Source: a virus | DNA: 64,000 nt | IMG/VR virus record: IMGVR_UViG_3300008625_001464 | Span: 1 to 64,000 of that record | Reading direction: 5' to 3' (one strand) | The notes under the pieces: model-generated | The model's input: only the letters and a program-made list of their open reading frames with translations | Told to the model about the DNA's origin: nothing | Database searches by the model: none | In this document: piece by piece, positions 21,990 through 28,780 of the stretch | Layout: each line of letters opens with the position of its first letter | How positions within the stretch are numbered: position 1 is the stretch's first letter | Translations under genes and position numbers: made by a program

Positions 21990-22289
21990 ATGAAAATTAC
22001 TCGCCGCCAGCTTAGAAGAATTATTAGGGAAGCGATCCACGATCCTGGTGATGATGCGCTTATCGATACCCTTATATTTGGGTGGGAACAGTCGGGCATC
22101 GCCGATCCAGATCTCCCCCCCCAGCGGAAAGGAGACGCAGCTCTGGCATGGGTTTCTAAGAATGAGCCAGATATTGCACGTCAAATTAACGCACTTTCTA
22201 CTCATAAGCTAAAAGCCTTGTACAGCGCGGCATTTGACGAAGATGCAGACCGCGGTCATAAAACAAGCGCGATGGACTGGAATAGATAA
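21990..22289 (+). CDS. Leader-tagged protein 6
   Basis: 99 residues, MKITRRQLRRIIREAIHDPG, then a helical body (DALIDTLIFGWEQSGI ... QINALSTHKLKALYSAAF). The first 25 nt of coding DNA are almost identical to those of tagged protein 7, a recent copying signal. Confidence 0.72.
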   Translation: MKITRRQLRRIIREAIHDPGDDALIDTLIFGWEQSGIADPDLPPQRKGDAALAWVSKNEPDIARQINALSTHKLKALYSAAFDEDADRGHKTSAMDWNR

Positions 22290-22666
22290 TGAAAATTACT
22301 CGCCGCCAGCTTAGACAGATAATTCGAGAGTCTATCTTGGAAGAGAGGAAAGGCGCATCAGCATCTGATATCGCTCGTTTCAAACCACAGCTTATTGAGT
22401 GGACAGAGATTCTAATCGATGAATTGGCTGAGGCGGTACCTACTATGAAAGAGATGAGTGAGAAGGCTCGGACAAATATGGTGCGAAGCCTTGCTGACAA
22501 AGTTTCTGTTGAGCTAACTGGCTTGACAAGCGGCATGAGTTATTCTTCGCAGAAGCGAATTGAAAAAAGAGCTGAGGATAAAGCTCATCAGAAATGGGAC
22601 AGAGACCGAAGAGCTCGAGCGTCAAATGTACGTTATTATGGTGAGTGGGAAGGATTTTCAGGGTAA
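22289..22666 (+). CDS. Leader-tagged protein 7
   Basis: 125 residues, MKITRRQLRQIIRESILEE, then a helical, Lys/Arg/Glu-rich body (SEKARTNMVRSLADKVSVEL ... KRIEKRAEDKAHQKWDRDR). Its ATG overlaps the preceding TAA by one base. Basic C-terminus may contact DNA. Confidence 0.72.
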   Translation: MKITRRQLRQIIRESILEERKGASASDIARFKPQLIEWTEILIDELAEAVPTMKEMSEKARTNMVRSLADKVSVELTGLTSGMSYSSQKRIEKRAEDKAHQKWDRDRRARASNVRYYGEWEGFSG

Positions 22667-22667
22667 A

Positions 22668-22946
22668 ATGAAGATTACAAAAAATCAGATTAGAAGAATT
22701 CTCAAAGAAACCATGTACAATTTGTGGGCAAATTACAGTCCTGAATCGATCAAGGCAGCCGAGGCGGCCTTAAATATTTTAGGCCATGACCCGAACGTTC
22801 GCGGTGCAGAAGTTGAAAATGAAATTCACAATTATCTAGAGAATACCCTTGGCATGAGCTCATCAAGCGATGAAATTTTTGCTATCGGTGATGAAGCAAT
22901 GGAAGCAGCAGAAGTGATGCTTGGTCTTCCGAAGGATACGCTCTAA
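22668..22946 (+). CDS. Leader-tagged protein 8
   Basis: 92 residues from ATG 22668, MKITKNQIRRILKETMYNLW; the leader has Ile/Leu exchanges but keeps the L-K-E site. The rest is acidic and helical (SIKAAEAALNILGHDPN ... EAMEAAEVMLGLPK). Confidence 0.7.
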   Translation: MKITKNQIRRILKETMYNLWANYSPESIKAAEAALNILGHDPNVRGAEVENEIHNYLENTLGMSSSSDEIFAIGDEAMEAAEVMLGLPKDTL

Positions 22947-23242
22947 TGAAAATTACCACTAGACAGCTTAGAAGTCTCATCCGCGAAGTTCTTATTAAAG
23001 AACAAGTTGTCGGCTATACAGCTCCAGAAGAAAAAGGGGATGATGACGATGGTGGTGGATACTTAGATGTGGGTGATATGGGAGTTGACATCTCTCAATC
23101 GTCTGAGGAAGGAACGCAAGCATCAGGACAAGCAGTGAAGAGTCTAACGCAGCAGCGACAACAAGATCTAGATACTGGTGATGTCGAGGCAGCCGAATCA
23201 GATGAACAACAACTGTCAGCAGCTCAAAAGATGAGAGGATAA
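22946..23242 (+). CDS. Leader-tagged protein 9
   Basis: 98 residues, MKITTRQLRSLIREVLIKEQ, followed by an intrinsically disordered, acidic and Gln/Ser-rich body (EEKGDDDDGGGYLD ... SLTQQRQQDLDTGD). TAATG junction with the previous gene. Confidence 0.7.
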   Translation: MKITTRQLRSLIREVLIKEQVVGYTAPEEKGDDDDGGGYLDVGDMGVDISQSSEEGTQASGQAVKSLTQQRQQDLDTGDVEAAESDEQQLSAAQKMRG

Positions 23243-23243
23243 A

Positions 23244-23867
23244 ATGAAAGTTACAAAAAGACAACTATTAAAGATTATACGCGAAGAGGCCGAAGCGTCA
23301 GACGAAGCCGGCTCGGTAACTGTCACCACTGAAACTGATGAAGTTGATGAAAATGACGAACAAATGAAGCACGATGATGATGGGGATGTCACGGAATCTT
23401 TTCGTAGAGAGCTGCGACGTATCGTAAGAAAAGAATATCGACGAGGAATCCGTGAGGGCCGGACCGGGCACGCTGTGGGGACTGGCTTTGCAGGATGGAG
23501 ACCGTCGAGTCGTCCCAATTTTGCAACATCATATTCCAGCGAAGCAAAATACGCGGATTCGAGATATCAGACTCATCCCAAGTATAAAACAGGTGAGCTG
23601 GATACGCTGGCTGAGGTACAGGGGTGGACTTCCGAATATACGTTGGAGAGTAACGAGAGTGGTGCTTTGAGAACAAAGGCTCGTATCGATCACGGCTCTG
23701 TTGTTGTAGAGTTCGGACATTCAATGACTTTAAGACTAGACGCTGACGATACTTTTGCGCTATCTAAATTACTACAGGACGCCGCGAGCAGACTCGCCAT
23801 CGACGAACGAGAATACATCACATTACGTGATCCGCAAGCAGGCGGTCTCACAGAGGAAGACTACTAG
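23244..23867 (+). CDS. Leader-tagged protein 10, with internal leader-like motif
   Basis: 207 residues, MKVTKRQLLKIIREEAEAS, then an acidic segment, and at about residues 52-72 a second basic motif (RRELRRIVRKEYRRGIREG) that echoes the leader. The C-terminal 110 residues look like a compact domain (VEFGHSMTLRLDADDTFALS). If the leader is a protease tag, the internal copy would give a second cut between acidic spacer and domain. Confidence 0.72.
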   Translation: MKVTKRQLLKIIREEAEASDEAGSVTVTTETDEVDENDEQMKHDDDGDVTESFRRELRRIVRKEYRRGIREGRTGHAVGTGFAGWRPSSRPNFATSYSSEAKYADSRYQTHPKYKTGELDTLAEVQGWTSEYTLESNESGALRTKARIDHGSVVVEFGHSMTLRLDADDTFALSKLLQDAASRLAIDEREYITLRDPQAGGLTEEDY

Positions 23868-23870
23868 AGC

Positions 23871-24011
23871 ATGGCGAACCCACTTAAAAAAATCCGTGAC
23901 TGGATGGAATGGAGGGGTCTTACACCCAAAGATGCCCTTGGTGCCTTAGTTCCAATGGCTTTCCTGGTTGGAATAACGCTATTGTTTTTATGGGGAGCGT
24001 GGCAGGCATGA
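23871..24011 (+). CDS. 46-residue membrane protein
   Basis: Amphipathic N-terminus (NPLKKIRDWMEWRG) and one transmembrane helix (LVPMAFLVGITLLFLWGAW). Its stop overlaps the ATG of the next (lipoprotein) gene by 4 bp. A small anchored peptide paired with a lipoprotein could be an envelope-spanning pair, but the lipoprotein is short, so this is only a suggestion. Confidence 0.55.
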   Translation: MANPLKKIRDWMEWRGLTPKDALGALVPMAFLVGITLLFLWGAWQA

Positions 24012-24205
24012 ACCATACGGCACCATTGGTGGGAATTCTTTTGATGGCTGGTTGCCCAAAGAAAATCGAAGAAGAAAAACCGGTGCATATTTGGCCTACT
24101 GACCCGATTAGACTAGAGCTGCCAGAAGAAGATTATGATCTAGAAGATTTACCAGAAGCTGGAGAAGATACCGGCGCTAAGGAAGAAAGCAATGAAATTC
24201 ACTAA
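24008..24205 (+). CDS. Small acidic lipoprotein
   Basis: 65 residues from ATG 24008. PLVGILLMAGCPKK gives a lipobox at Cys16 (M-A-G-C). The mature part is acidic and Pro-rich (LELPEEDYDLEDLPEAGED), probably extended. It overlaps the next tagged gene by 14 bp. Confidence 0.62.
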   Translation: MNHTAPLVGILLMAGCPKKIEEEKPVHIWPTDPIRLELPEEDYDLEDLPEAGEDTGAKEESNEIH

Positions 24206-24887
24206 GCGACAAATTTTAAGAATTATACATGAAGAAGTTAAAGGTCTCGAAGATCTTGAAGGCGTTGATAGCATTGAGGGTATCGAATCACCAGTTGACG
24301 TCGAAGCAGTTGAAGATGCCTGGGCTGGTGGCGAGAACATAGTCGAGCCCATGGACCATTCAGAAGCGGGTGGTGGTGAAAAAGAACCAACCACAGGAGT
24401 TGAGGTCCAAGAAATAGTCGAACGTGTTGCTCGTAAACTACGAATCAAGCGGCTTATTAAAGAAATTGATTGGGTTGATCCTATGGCATTCTTACCAGAC
24501 GCAGAAGCAACAGAACAAGCTTGGGCTGCAGGAGATAGACTTTCACTCATGATCGATCAGCCGGGTCTAGTTGGCGAAGAAGAACCAGCAGAGGAGAGCG
24601 AAGAAGAAATTTCTGAACGGATTCTTCGAAAGGTACGACTTAAGAAATTAGTGCGGGAAGCAGAAGAAGAAGCTGCTCCAGCTAATCCTGAAGCGAAGAC
24701 AACAGCAGGGAAAAAAGCTGGTAAAGCCCTCGATAAAAGTGGCGTTCAACCTTTACTAATCGCGATTGATGAAGCAGGATCAGAGGCAGCAGTGGAAGAA
24801 ATATTGACTCAACTAATCGGTCAGCTTTCAGATGATGGGAAAAAGTATCTTAAGAAAGCAATGTCAGATATTATTCGAGCACAATAA
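24192..24887 (+). CDS. Leader-tagged protein 11 with tandem internal duplication
   Basis: 231 residues, MKFTKRQILRIIHEEVKGL. Two tandem units of about 55 residues follow. Each runs from an acidic 'EA-E-AWA-G' start (AVEDAWAGGEN; ATEQAWAAGDR) to a basic, leader-like end (VARKLRIKRLIKE; ILRKVRLKKLVRE). So the leader-like basic motif occurs three times, about 60-80 residues apart. The C-terminal 65 residues are helical (SGVQPLLIAIDEAGSEAAVEE). Consistent with a polyprotein-like precursor cut at each I/V-x-E site; inference only. Confidence 0.75.
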   Translation: MKFTKRQILRIIHEEVKGLEDLEGVDSIEGIESPVDVEAVEDAWAGGENIVEPMDHSEAGGGEKEPTTGVEVQEIVERVARKLRIKRLIKEIDWVDPMAFLPDAEATEQAWAAGDRLSLMIDQPGLVGEEEPAEESEEEISERILRKVRLKKLVREAEEEAAPANPEAKTTAGKKAGKALDKSGVQPLLIAIDEAGSEAAVEEILTQLIGQLSDDGKKYLKKAMSDIIRAQ

Positions 24888-24895
24888 GAGTACAC

Positions 24896-25174
24896 TCACG
24901 CTACTTCTTTTAATATTTTTATAGCTCTTAATTTTAAGGACTTTGGACAAGCCTTAATAAAAGCTTCTGTCTTACGAGCAGTAGATTGAGATAACCCTGC
25001 TATGGAATCAAGCAGCAGGACCGGTCTTCTTGTTCGAGTGTACTTGGCACCTTTTGTTGAATTATTATGCTCCCATAACCTGCGCTCCAAACCCGTTGTG
25101 ATGCCGCAGTATAAAGAACCGTCTTTGCATTCGACCAGATAGACAGACCACAAAATTTCTTTTTTGTATGACAT
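24896..25174 (-). CDS. GIY-YIG nuclease (YhbQ-like)
   Basis: 92 residues on the minus strand. SVYLVECKDGSLYCGIT has the G-x-Y-x-G version of the GIY-YIG core, followed by Arg31-Arg32 (GLERRLWEHN) and KYTRTRRPV, and a Glu in KTEAFIK. The compact single-domain form matches YhbQ/UPF0213. Role in phages is typically DNA cutting, or homing-like mobility. Its start codon region overlaps the divergent plus-strand gene at 25168, so one short sequence serves both starts. The protein ends next to the tagged cluster. Confidence 0.8.
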   Translation of the reverse strand: MSYKKEILWSVYLVECKDGSLYCGITTGLERRLWEHNNSTKGAKYTRTRRPVLLLDSIAGLSQSTARKTEAFIKACPKSLKLRAIKILKEVA

Positions 25175-25491
25175 CTAAAGATAATAAAAGAAAATTCAAA
25201 CCAGGACAACTGGTCCTTACAGATTCCCATGCTGGTGTACAGGTGAAGGTAAAGCTTACAAAGCGTGACAGCCAGGATCTGGGGTGGTTCGGGGTCCTCA
25301 CAGATAAAGAAGATGCCAAGGCGTTAAAGGAGGCCGGGGTACCTTGGATCGAGCCAGAAAAAGATGAGACCTTTACGTACGACTACCAAATACTTAAACT
25401 TGTCTACAGGAGTAGAAAAAAACTAGAGGTTCGTGAAACTAATGGAAAACGTACTATCCGGAAGCGCAGGTCAAAACGATCAGAAAGATAA
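25168..25491 (+). CDS. Hypothetical basic protein, possibly SH3-like
   Basis: 107 residues. KFKPGQLVLTDSHAGVQVKV begins like an SH3-type barrel, and the C-terminal end is very basic (KRTIRKRRSKRSER), pointing to nucleic-acid binding. Divergent from and overlapping with the GIY-YIG gene. No Shine-Dalgarno is seen because the upstream bases are the start of that gene. Confidence 0.58.
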   Translation: MTSKDNKRKFKPGQLVLTDSHAGVQVKVKLTKRDSQDLGWFGVLTDKEDAKALKEAGVPWIEPEKDETFTYDYQILKLVYRSRKKLEVRETNGKRTIRKRRSKRSER

Positions 25492-25492
25492 A

Positions 25493-25741
25493 ATGATCGG
25501 ACCATTCGACGCTGCTCGTGAGGATGCTTTAAAGTTTATTTGTGGGATGCAAACGTTTTCAACATTTCAAGCTATTGCCGACCGGCTTGCGTTGTTAGAT
25601 GCGTTGACAAACATGTCACTTATAAAATCTGGAACGCTTGTAGAATATGAAACCGTTTTAAATCAGCACAACGCCGAGATTAAAGAAATAGAGAGCGTCA
25701 TTGCAGTATTTTGCTCTCTCCCCGATGCACCTCAAGCTTGA
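25493..25741 (+). CDS. Helical hypothetical protein
   Basis: 82 residues from ATG 25493, one base after the preceding stop (TAAAATG, the same junction type as in the tagged cluster). Earlier in-frame starts at 25433 and 25442 overlap the previous gene. Helical (DALKFICGMQTFSTFQAIADR ... LNQHNAEIKEIESVIAVF). Converges and overlaps by 10 bp with the minus-strand lipoprotein gene. Confidence 0.58.
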   Translation: MIGPFDAAREDALKFICGMQTFSTFQAIADRLALLDALTNMSLIKSGTLVEYETVLNQHNAEIKEIESVIAVFCSLPDAPQA

Positions 25742-26643
25742 GAGTCGATACCGTAGGTAACCTCTACTAAGGCACCCGGATCAGGTGCAGTTGTAAAGAA
25801 AACAGTGTTTATCTGCTGATCGTAGTCCCACGCACTTTCAGCGATCTGGGCCTCGTCTATGAATACTGTGATTGTCTCTATAACAGGAGTGAATGTTAAT
25901 TCGATTTCTTCAATCGGTTCGTAAGCCTTACTAGCTTCCTCTACGCCGGGAGTCCAGTCATCATCGCATATATCAACTTCGACTCCATTAAAATCTCTTG
26001 CTAATTCAAGGTAAGCTTCCCCCACTTGGTCAGCGCAAGAACTTTCATCTAACCCAACGATTGATGCGACATATACCCTAGATCGGATGCTAGTTATCCA
26101 ATCAGCAAATGTTGCTGCTGTCCAGCTAAATGACTGTTCATCTTCGTCTGAAACAAACACAACTAGTAAAGCAGCTGTATTACGCATCCAGGTAGATGAG
26201 TACGCACCTAGCTCCATGTAAGAATGAACTGCTTCGAAACCGGCTTCGCCCCAAGAGCTATAACCAGTGCCAAGTGCGTTTAATGCGTCGGTTGCGTCGA
26301 CGATATCATCACCAGGCACGAGTGGAAACGTTGAATTAGAAAGCGCTTCATCAGGATCTGCGCTGATTATTCCCAATCGCCAAGATGTTGTTATTGGCAA
26401 ACTTGTTAACATTTCTTCCAGTCCCAACAAAAGCTGCGTGTCATGATTATTCATACTTCCAGATCGATCAATAACCCATAGGATATCGTACCCGTCTGTT
26501 TCATCTGGCTGAATAAATGAGTCGACCCACAGCTGTGGATACGTCTCAACGGGTACCTCATATGTTAGTATATTATCAGATGTGCACCCAAGCCCACTAA
26601 GCAAAGTTGTGGCTAAGAGAAGTAAAAATGTAAAGCCCCTCAT
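25732..26643 (-). CDS. VWA-domain lipoprotein
   Basis: 303 residues, minus strand, with AGGAGGAAG before the ATG. Signal peptide with Cys20 (LSGLGC; Gly at -3 is not ideal). The VWA domain begins DILWVIDRSGSMNNHD (MIDAS Asp59-x-Ser61-x-Ser63), continues through LGIISADPDE and VVFVSDEDEQS, and the last 80 residues form a beta-rich domain (EIELTFTPVIETITVFID). This looks like surface VWA lipoproteins of predatory and fruiting delta-type bacteria, i.e. a host-derived gene. Possible roles are adhesion, receptor masking or superinfection exclusion. Confidence 0.82.
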   Translation of the reverse strand: MRGFTFLLLLATTLLSGLGCTSDNILTYEVPVETYPQLWVDSFIQPDETDGYDILWVIDRSGSMNNHDTQLLLGLEEMLTSLPITTSWRLGIISADPDEALSNSTFPLVPGDDIVDATDALNALGTGYSSWGEAGFEAVHSYMELGAYSSTWMRNTAALLVVFVSDEDEQSFSWTAATFADWITSIRSRVYVASIVGLDESSCADQVGEAYLELARDFNGVEVDICDDDWTPGVEEASKAYEPIEEIELTFTPVIETITVFIDEAQIAESAWDYDQQINTVFFTTAPDPGALVEVTYGIDSQA

Positions 26644-26700
26644 CTCTTCCTCCTATTTTAACTATAGGAAAAAAAAATCAATTTCCGTGTGTACTTTTAC

Positions 26701-26742
26701 CTTGTGGTGATTATCTTTTATATGTTCCCCCGGATTGGGGAA
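26701..26742 (+). promoter_or_regulatory. Possible heat-shock-type promoter or operator
   Basis: CTTGTGG (26701-26707) and CCCCCGGATT (26727-26736) loosely resemble the sigma32 boxes (CTTGAAA and CCCCAT-T), with a spacer about 2 bp longer than usual. TTCCCC (26725-26730) and GGGGAA (26737-26742) form a 6-bp inverted repeat. It lies upstream of the Hsp20 gene. Weak evidence. Confidence 0.3.
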
Positions 26743-26779
26743 TTATAAAGATAAAAGTTAATCTGGAGGTAATTTAACA

Positions 26780-27250
26780 ATGAATCTTTTTCCTGTTACT
26801 CGTATGAGTATTCTTAATCCCGTCTCTGAGTTTGATCGTGTTTTTGATGCACTTTTGAATGCAACCACAGCCACCCGTGCTAGCACGGCGGCGGGATCTC
26901 CCAGCGCATATGATGATATGCGTACGCCTACTATCCCTCGCGCAAATATTCTAGAAAGTAAGGGAGGGTACTCAATCGAGATGGCCGTGCCCGGGTTTTC
27001 TCGAGGTGATTTCAACATTTCTGTTGATGATAATGTACTGACTGTATCCGTCAGCTCTGAAGATACGCCAGAATATACGGACGCTCTAAAGCGACAAGAG
27101 TTTAACTACGCCTCATTTGAGCGTAGCTGGACGTTGCCTGATGGAGTGAGTGCTGGTGGAATTGACGCTGAATATAATTCGGGTATTCTTTCTCTAAGCA
27201 TTCCTGTTGAGTCTAAGTCTGCGCGGAAGCTTCAGATTGAAGTTAAGTAA
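26780..27250 (+). CDS. Small heat shock protein (Hsp20/alpha-crystallin)
   Basis: 156 residues, CTGGAGG before the ATG. The crystallin domain runs from about residue 52 (IPRANILESKGGYSIEMAVPG) through DNVLTVSVSSE to AEYNSGILSLSIP (the conserved A-x-x-x-N-G-x-L motif; here Tyr-Asn-Ser-Gly) and a short C-terminal extension (ARKLQIEVK). sHsps hold unfolding proteins; T4-like cyanophages also carry them. It has its own upstream region and a strong terminator, so it is expressed independently of the flanking minus-strand genes. Confidence 0.92.
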   Translation: MNLFPVTRMSILNPVSEFDRVFDALLNATTATRASTAAGSPSAYDDMRTPTIPRANILESKGGYSIEMAVPGFSRGDFNISVDDNVLTVSVSSEDTPEYTDALKRQEFNYASFERSWTLPDGVSAGGIDAEYNSGILSLSIPVESKSARKLQIEVK

Positions 27251-27270
27251 AAGAACGAATATGTTCTTTC

Positions 27271-27300
27271 AAGCGGCCCGGAATTCCGGGCCGCTTTTGT
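27271..27300 (+). terminator. Strong intrinsic terminator of the Hsp20 gene
   Basis: Perfect 26-bp palindrome (27271-27296), 11-bp stem with AATT loop, followed by TTTGTTTG. Because it is fully symmetric it could also stop transcription from the other side. Confidence 0.9.
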
Positions 27301-27402
27301 TTGTGCTGCTATATTTAAGCGTGCTGGATCCTCTTATGTAGACGATTACATTTATTACGAATGCTAAGTTGTGAGTACTAATTTGAAGAAGGAAATTCTG
27401 TT

Positions 27403-27573
27403 ATGCAAAACCCAAGGCATTCACAAACATTATACCACCTGCGAAAGTCGTTATTATCGCTCACAAGAGCAAGAAGCAATGCGTTAGCTGCAGGAAATTT
27501 TGAGACTGCGCATGCACTAAAGAAGTGCATCGAGATTATCACGACTCAGATTAAACTGCAGAATTTAAAATGA
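27403..27573 (+). CDS. 56-residue helical protein
   Basis: GAAGGAAAT before the ATG and an ATGA overlap with the next gene support translation. Helical, basic, with LRKSLLSLTRARSNALAAGN and FETAHALKKCIEIITTQI, which resembles the two-helix UvrB/UvrC-interaction (UVR) pattern only loosely. Function unknown. Confidence 0.6.
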   Translation: MQNPRHSQTLYHLRKSLLSLTRARSNALAAGNFETAHALKKCIEIITTQIKLQNLK

Positions 27574-27872
27574 AAAAGATCAAAGAAGAAATCGGTAGAA
27601 ATTATAAAACAATCGACCCAACGCCTATTGACTTTTTCCACGATTCTCGAGTGAGCGTTGAAATATCTCCAACAGGTCTTGGGGACTTCGCTGTGTCGAT
27701 TACAGCTCCTGAGTTAAAATATAAGTCTGGTATGAGAAAGTTCGGATCAGAGGAAGAAGCAACAGCGTTTGCAAGAAACGAGTATACTCGTCTGATCACG
27801 CAGATTAATAACGCAAATACGCTGGAAGAACGACTGTTTATTCGAGTTCTTCAACGTCTACAAAGAAAGTGA
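27570..27872 (+). CDS. Hypothetical protein
   Basis: 100 residues. N-terminal basic helix, a beta-rich centre (RVSVEISPTGLGDFAVSITAP) and a helical C-terminus (EEERLFIRVLQRLQRK-like). Coupled to the preceding 56-residue gene and converging with the protease gene (15-bp overlap). No family recognised. Confidence 0.65.
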   Translation: MKKIKEEIGRNYKTIDPTPIDFFHDSRVSVEISPTGLGDFAVSITAPELKYKSGMRKFGSEEEATAFARNEYTRLITQINNANTLEERLFIRVLQRLQRK

Positions 27873-28655
27873 AGCTTTTCCAGCCAACACAAAATTTCTT
27901 AATGCTGGTGTTACGCATCCAATAGTGAATTCATCAAACGATATTGCTGCGCCGCTTATTATAGATATGATTTCGCCGTCTTCATTTAGTATTGGAGACC
28001 CGCTACTACCAGGCGCAGCTGGTACAGAGAATATGTATATGTCTGAGACTTGTCCCACAAAGTATCCATCAAAGACTGGAACTGCTAATGGAACAGCCAA
28101 GTTGTGTGGCGATGACATGGTATAAATTTTTTCGTGCAAGATAACATCATCATCTGCAACCTGTAGCTCTGGACCCAGGTTTGCATCTGCTATCAACATG
28201 CACAAATCGTTGTTTGAGTCAACGGCTATGATTGTGCCATATCCCTCTCTACCAAAGCCAGACTGAAGATGCATTTTATATTGTATGCTTAGATCTTTCG
28301 TTACTGGAGTTGAGTTTCCAGGCGCGCTACAAACATGTCCAGCTGTCAGGACCAGCGAACGACCATCATGCTCACCGATGATCACACCAGAACCGGTTGC
28401 AGATATTCCTGCAACTGGTTCTCCAGCAGGAGCGCAGTTTATTTTGTTATCATCGCAAGCAAGGTTGTAAAGATCAATGTCCTGTGTTACCATTATAAAC
28501 GATTCAATAGGAAACTTATCAGATGCTGTCTGCACCGTTGGACTTCGAAGCACCGCCCCGAGCTTCATAGCATACATCAAGTTAGCAGCACCCAGCACTG
28601 TTGCTACAAAGCAAAGTGACAAAAAAACAGTACGGCTAGTCAAGAAATTTCGCAT
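27858..28655 (-). CDS. Trypsin-like serine protease, membrane-anchored
   Basis: 265 residues, minus strand, AGGGG before the ATG. One N-terminal hydrophobic segment (VFLSLCFVATVLGAANLMYA) acts as signal anchor. Catalytic His107 (LTAGHVCS), Asp150 (NNDLCML) and Ser218 (APGSSGSP) give the full S1-type triad in HtrA-like order, but there is no PDZ domain. Cys pairs suggest a periplasmic location. Possible roles: envelope protein processing, exclusion of competing phages or quality control. Moron-like placement. Confidence 0.85.
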   Translation of the reverse strand: MRNFLTSRTVFLSLCFVATVLGAANLMYAMKLGAVLRSPTVQTASDKFPIESFIMVTQDIDLYNLACDDNKINCAPAGEPVAGISATGSGVIIGEHDGRSLVLTAGHVCSAPGNSTPVTKDLSIQYKMHLQSGFGREGYGTIIAVDSNNDLCMLIADANLGPELQVADDDVILHEKIYTMSSPHNLAVPLAVPVFDGYFVGQVSDIYIFSVPAAPGSSGSPILNEDGEIISIISGAAISFDEFTIGCVTPALRNFVLAGKASLSL

Positions 28656-28780
28656 GTGCCCCTATTAATATCTATTGGTCGGTTTCTTTTTAGTTCCGTA
28701 CATAGCTAAATGGTTCTCCTGATATTTGCGCAAGATTGTAAATTACTAGAAAAGTCCTTACGATATAATATGGATAACAT

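Noticed and set aside
28764-28769. TATAAT boxes at 28764 and 30911 (GATATAATATGG) as members of the shared promoter family
   Set aside because: No GTGCAA or other plausible -35 at 17 bp; the surrounding bases do not match the four-copy motif.
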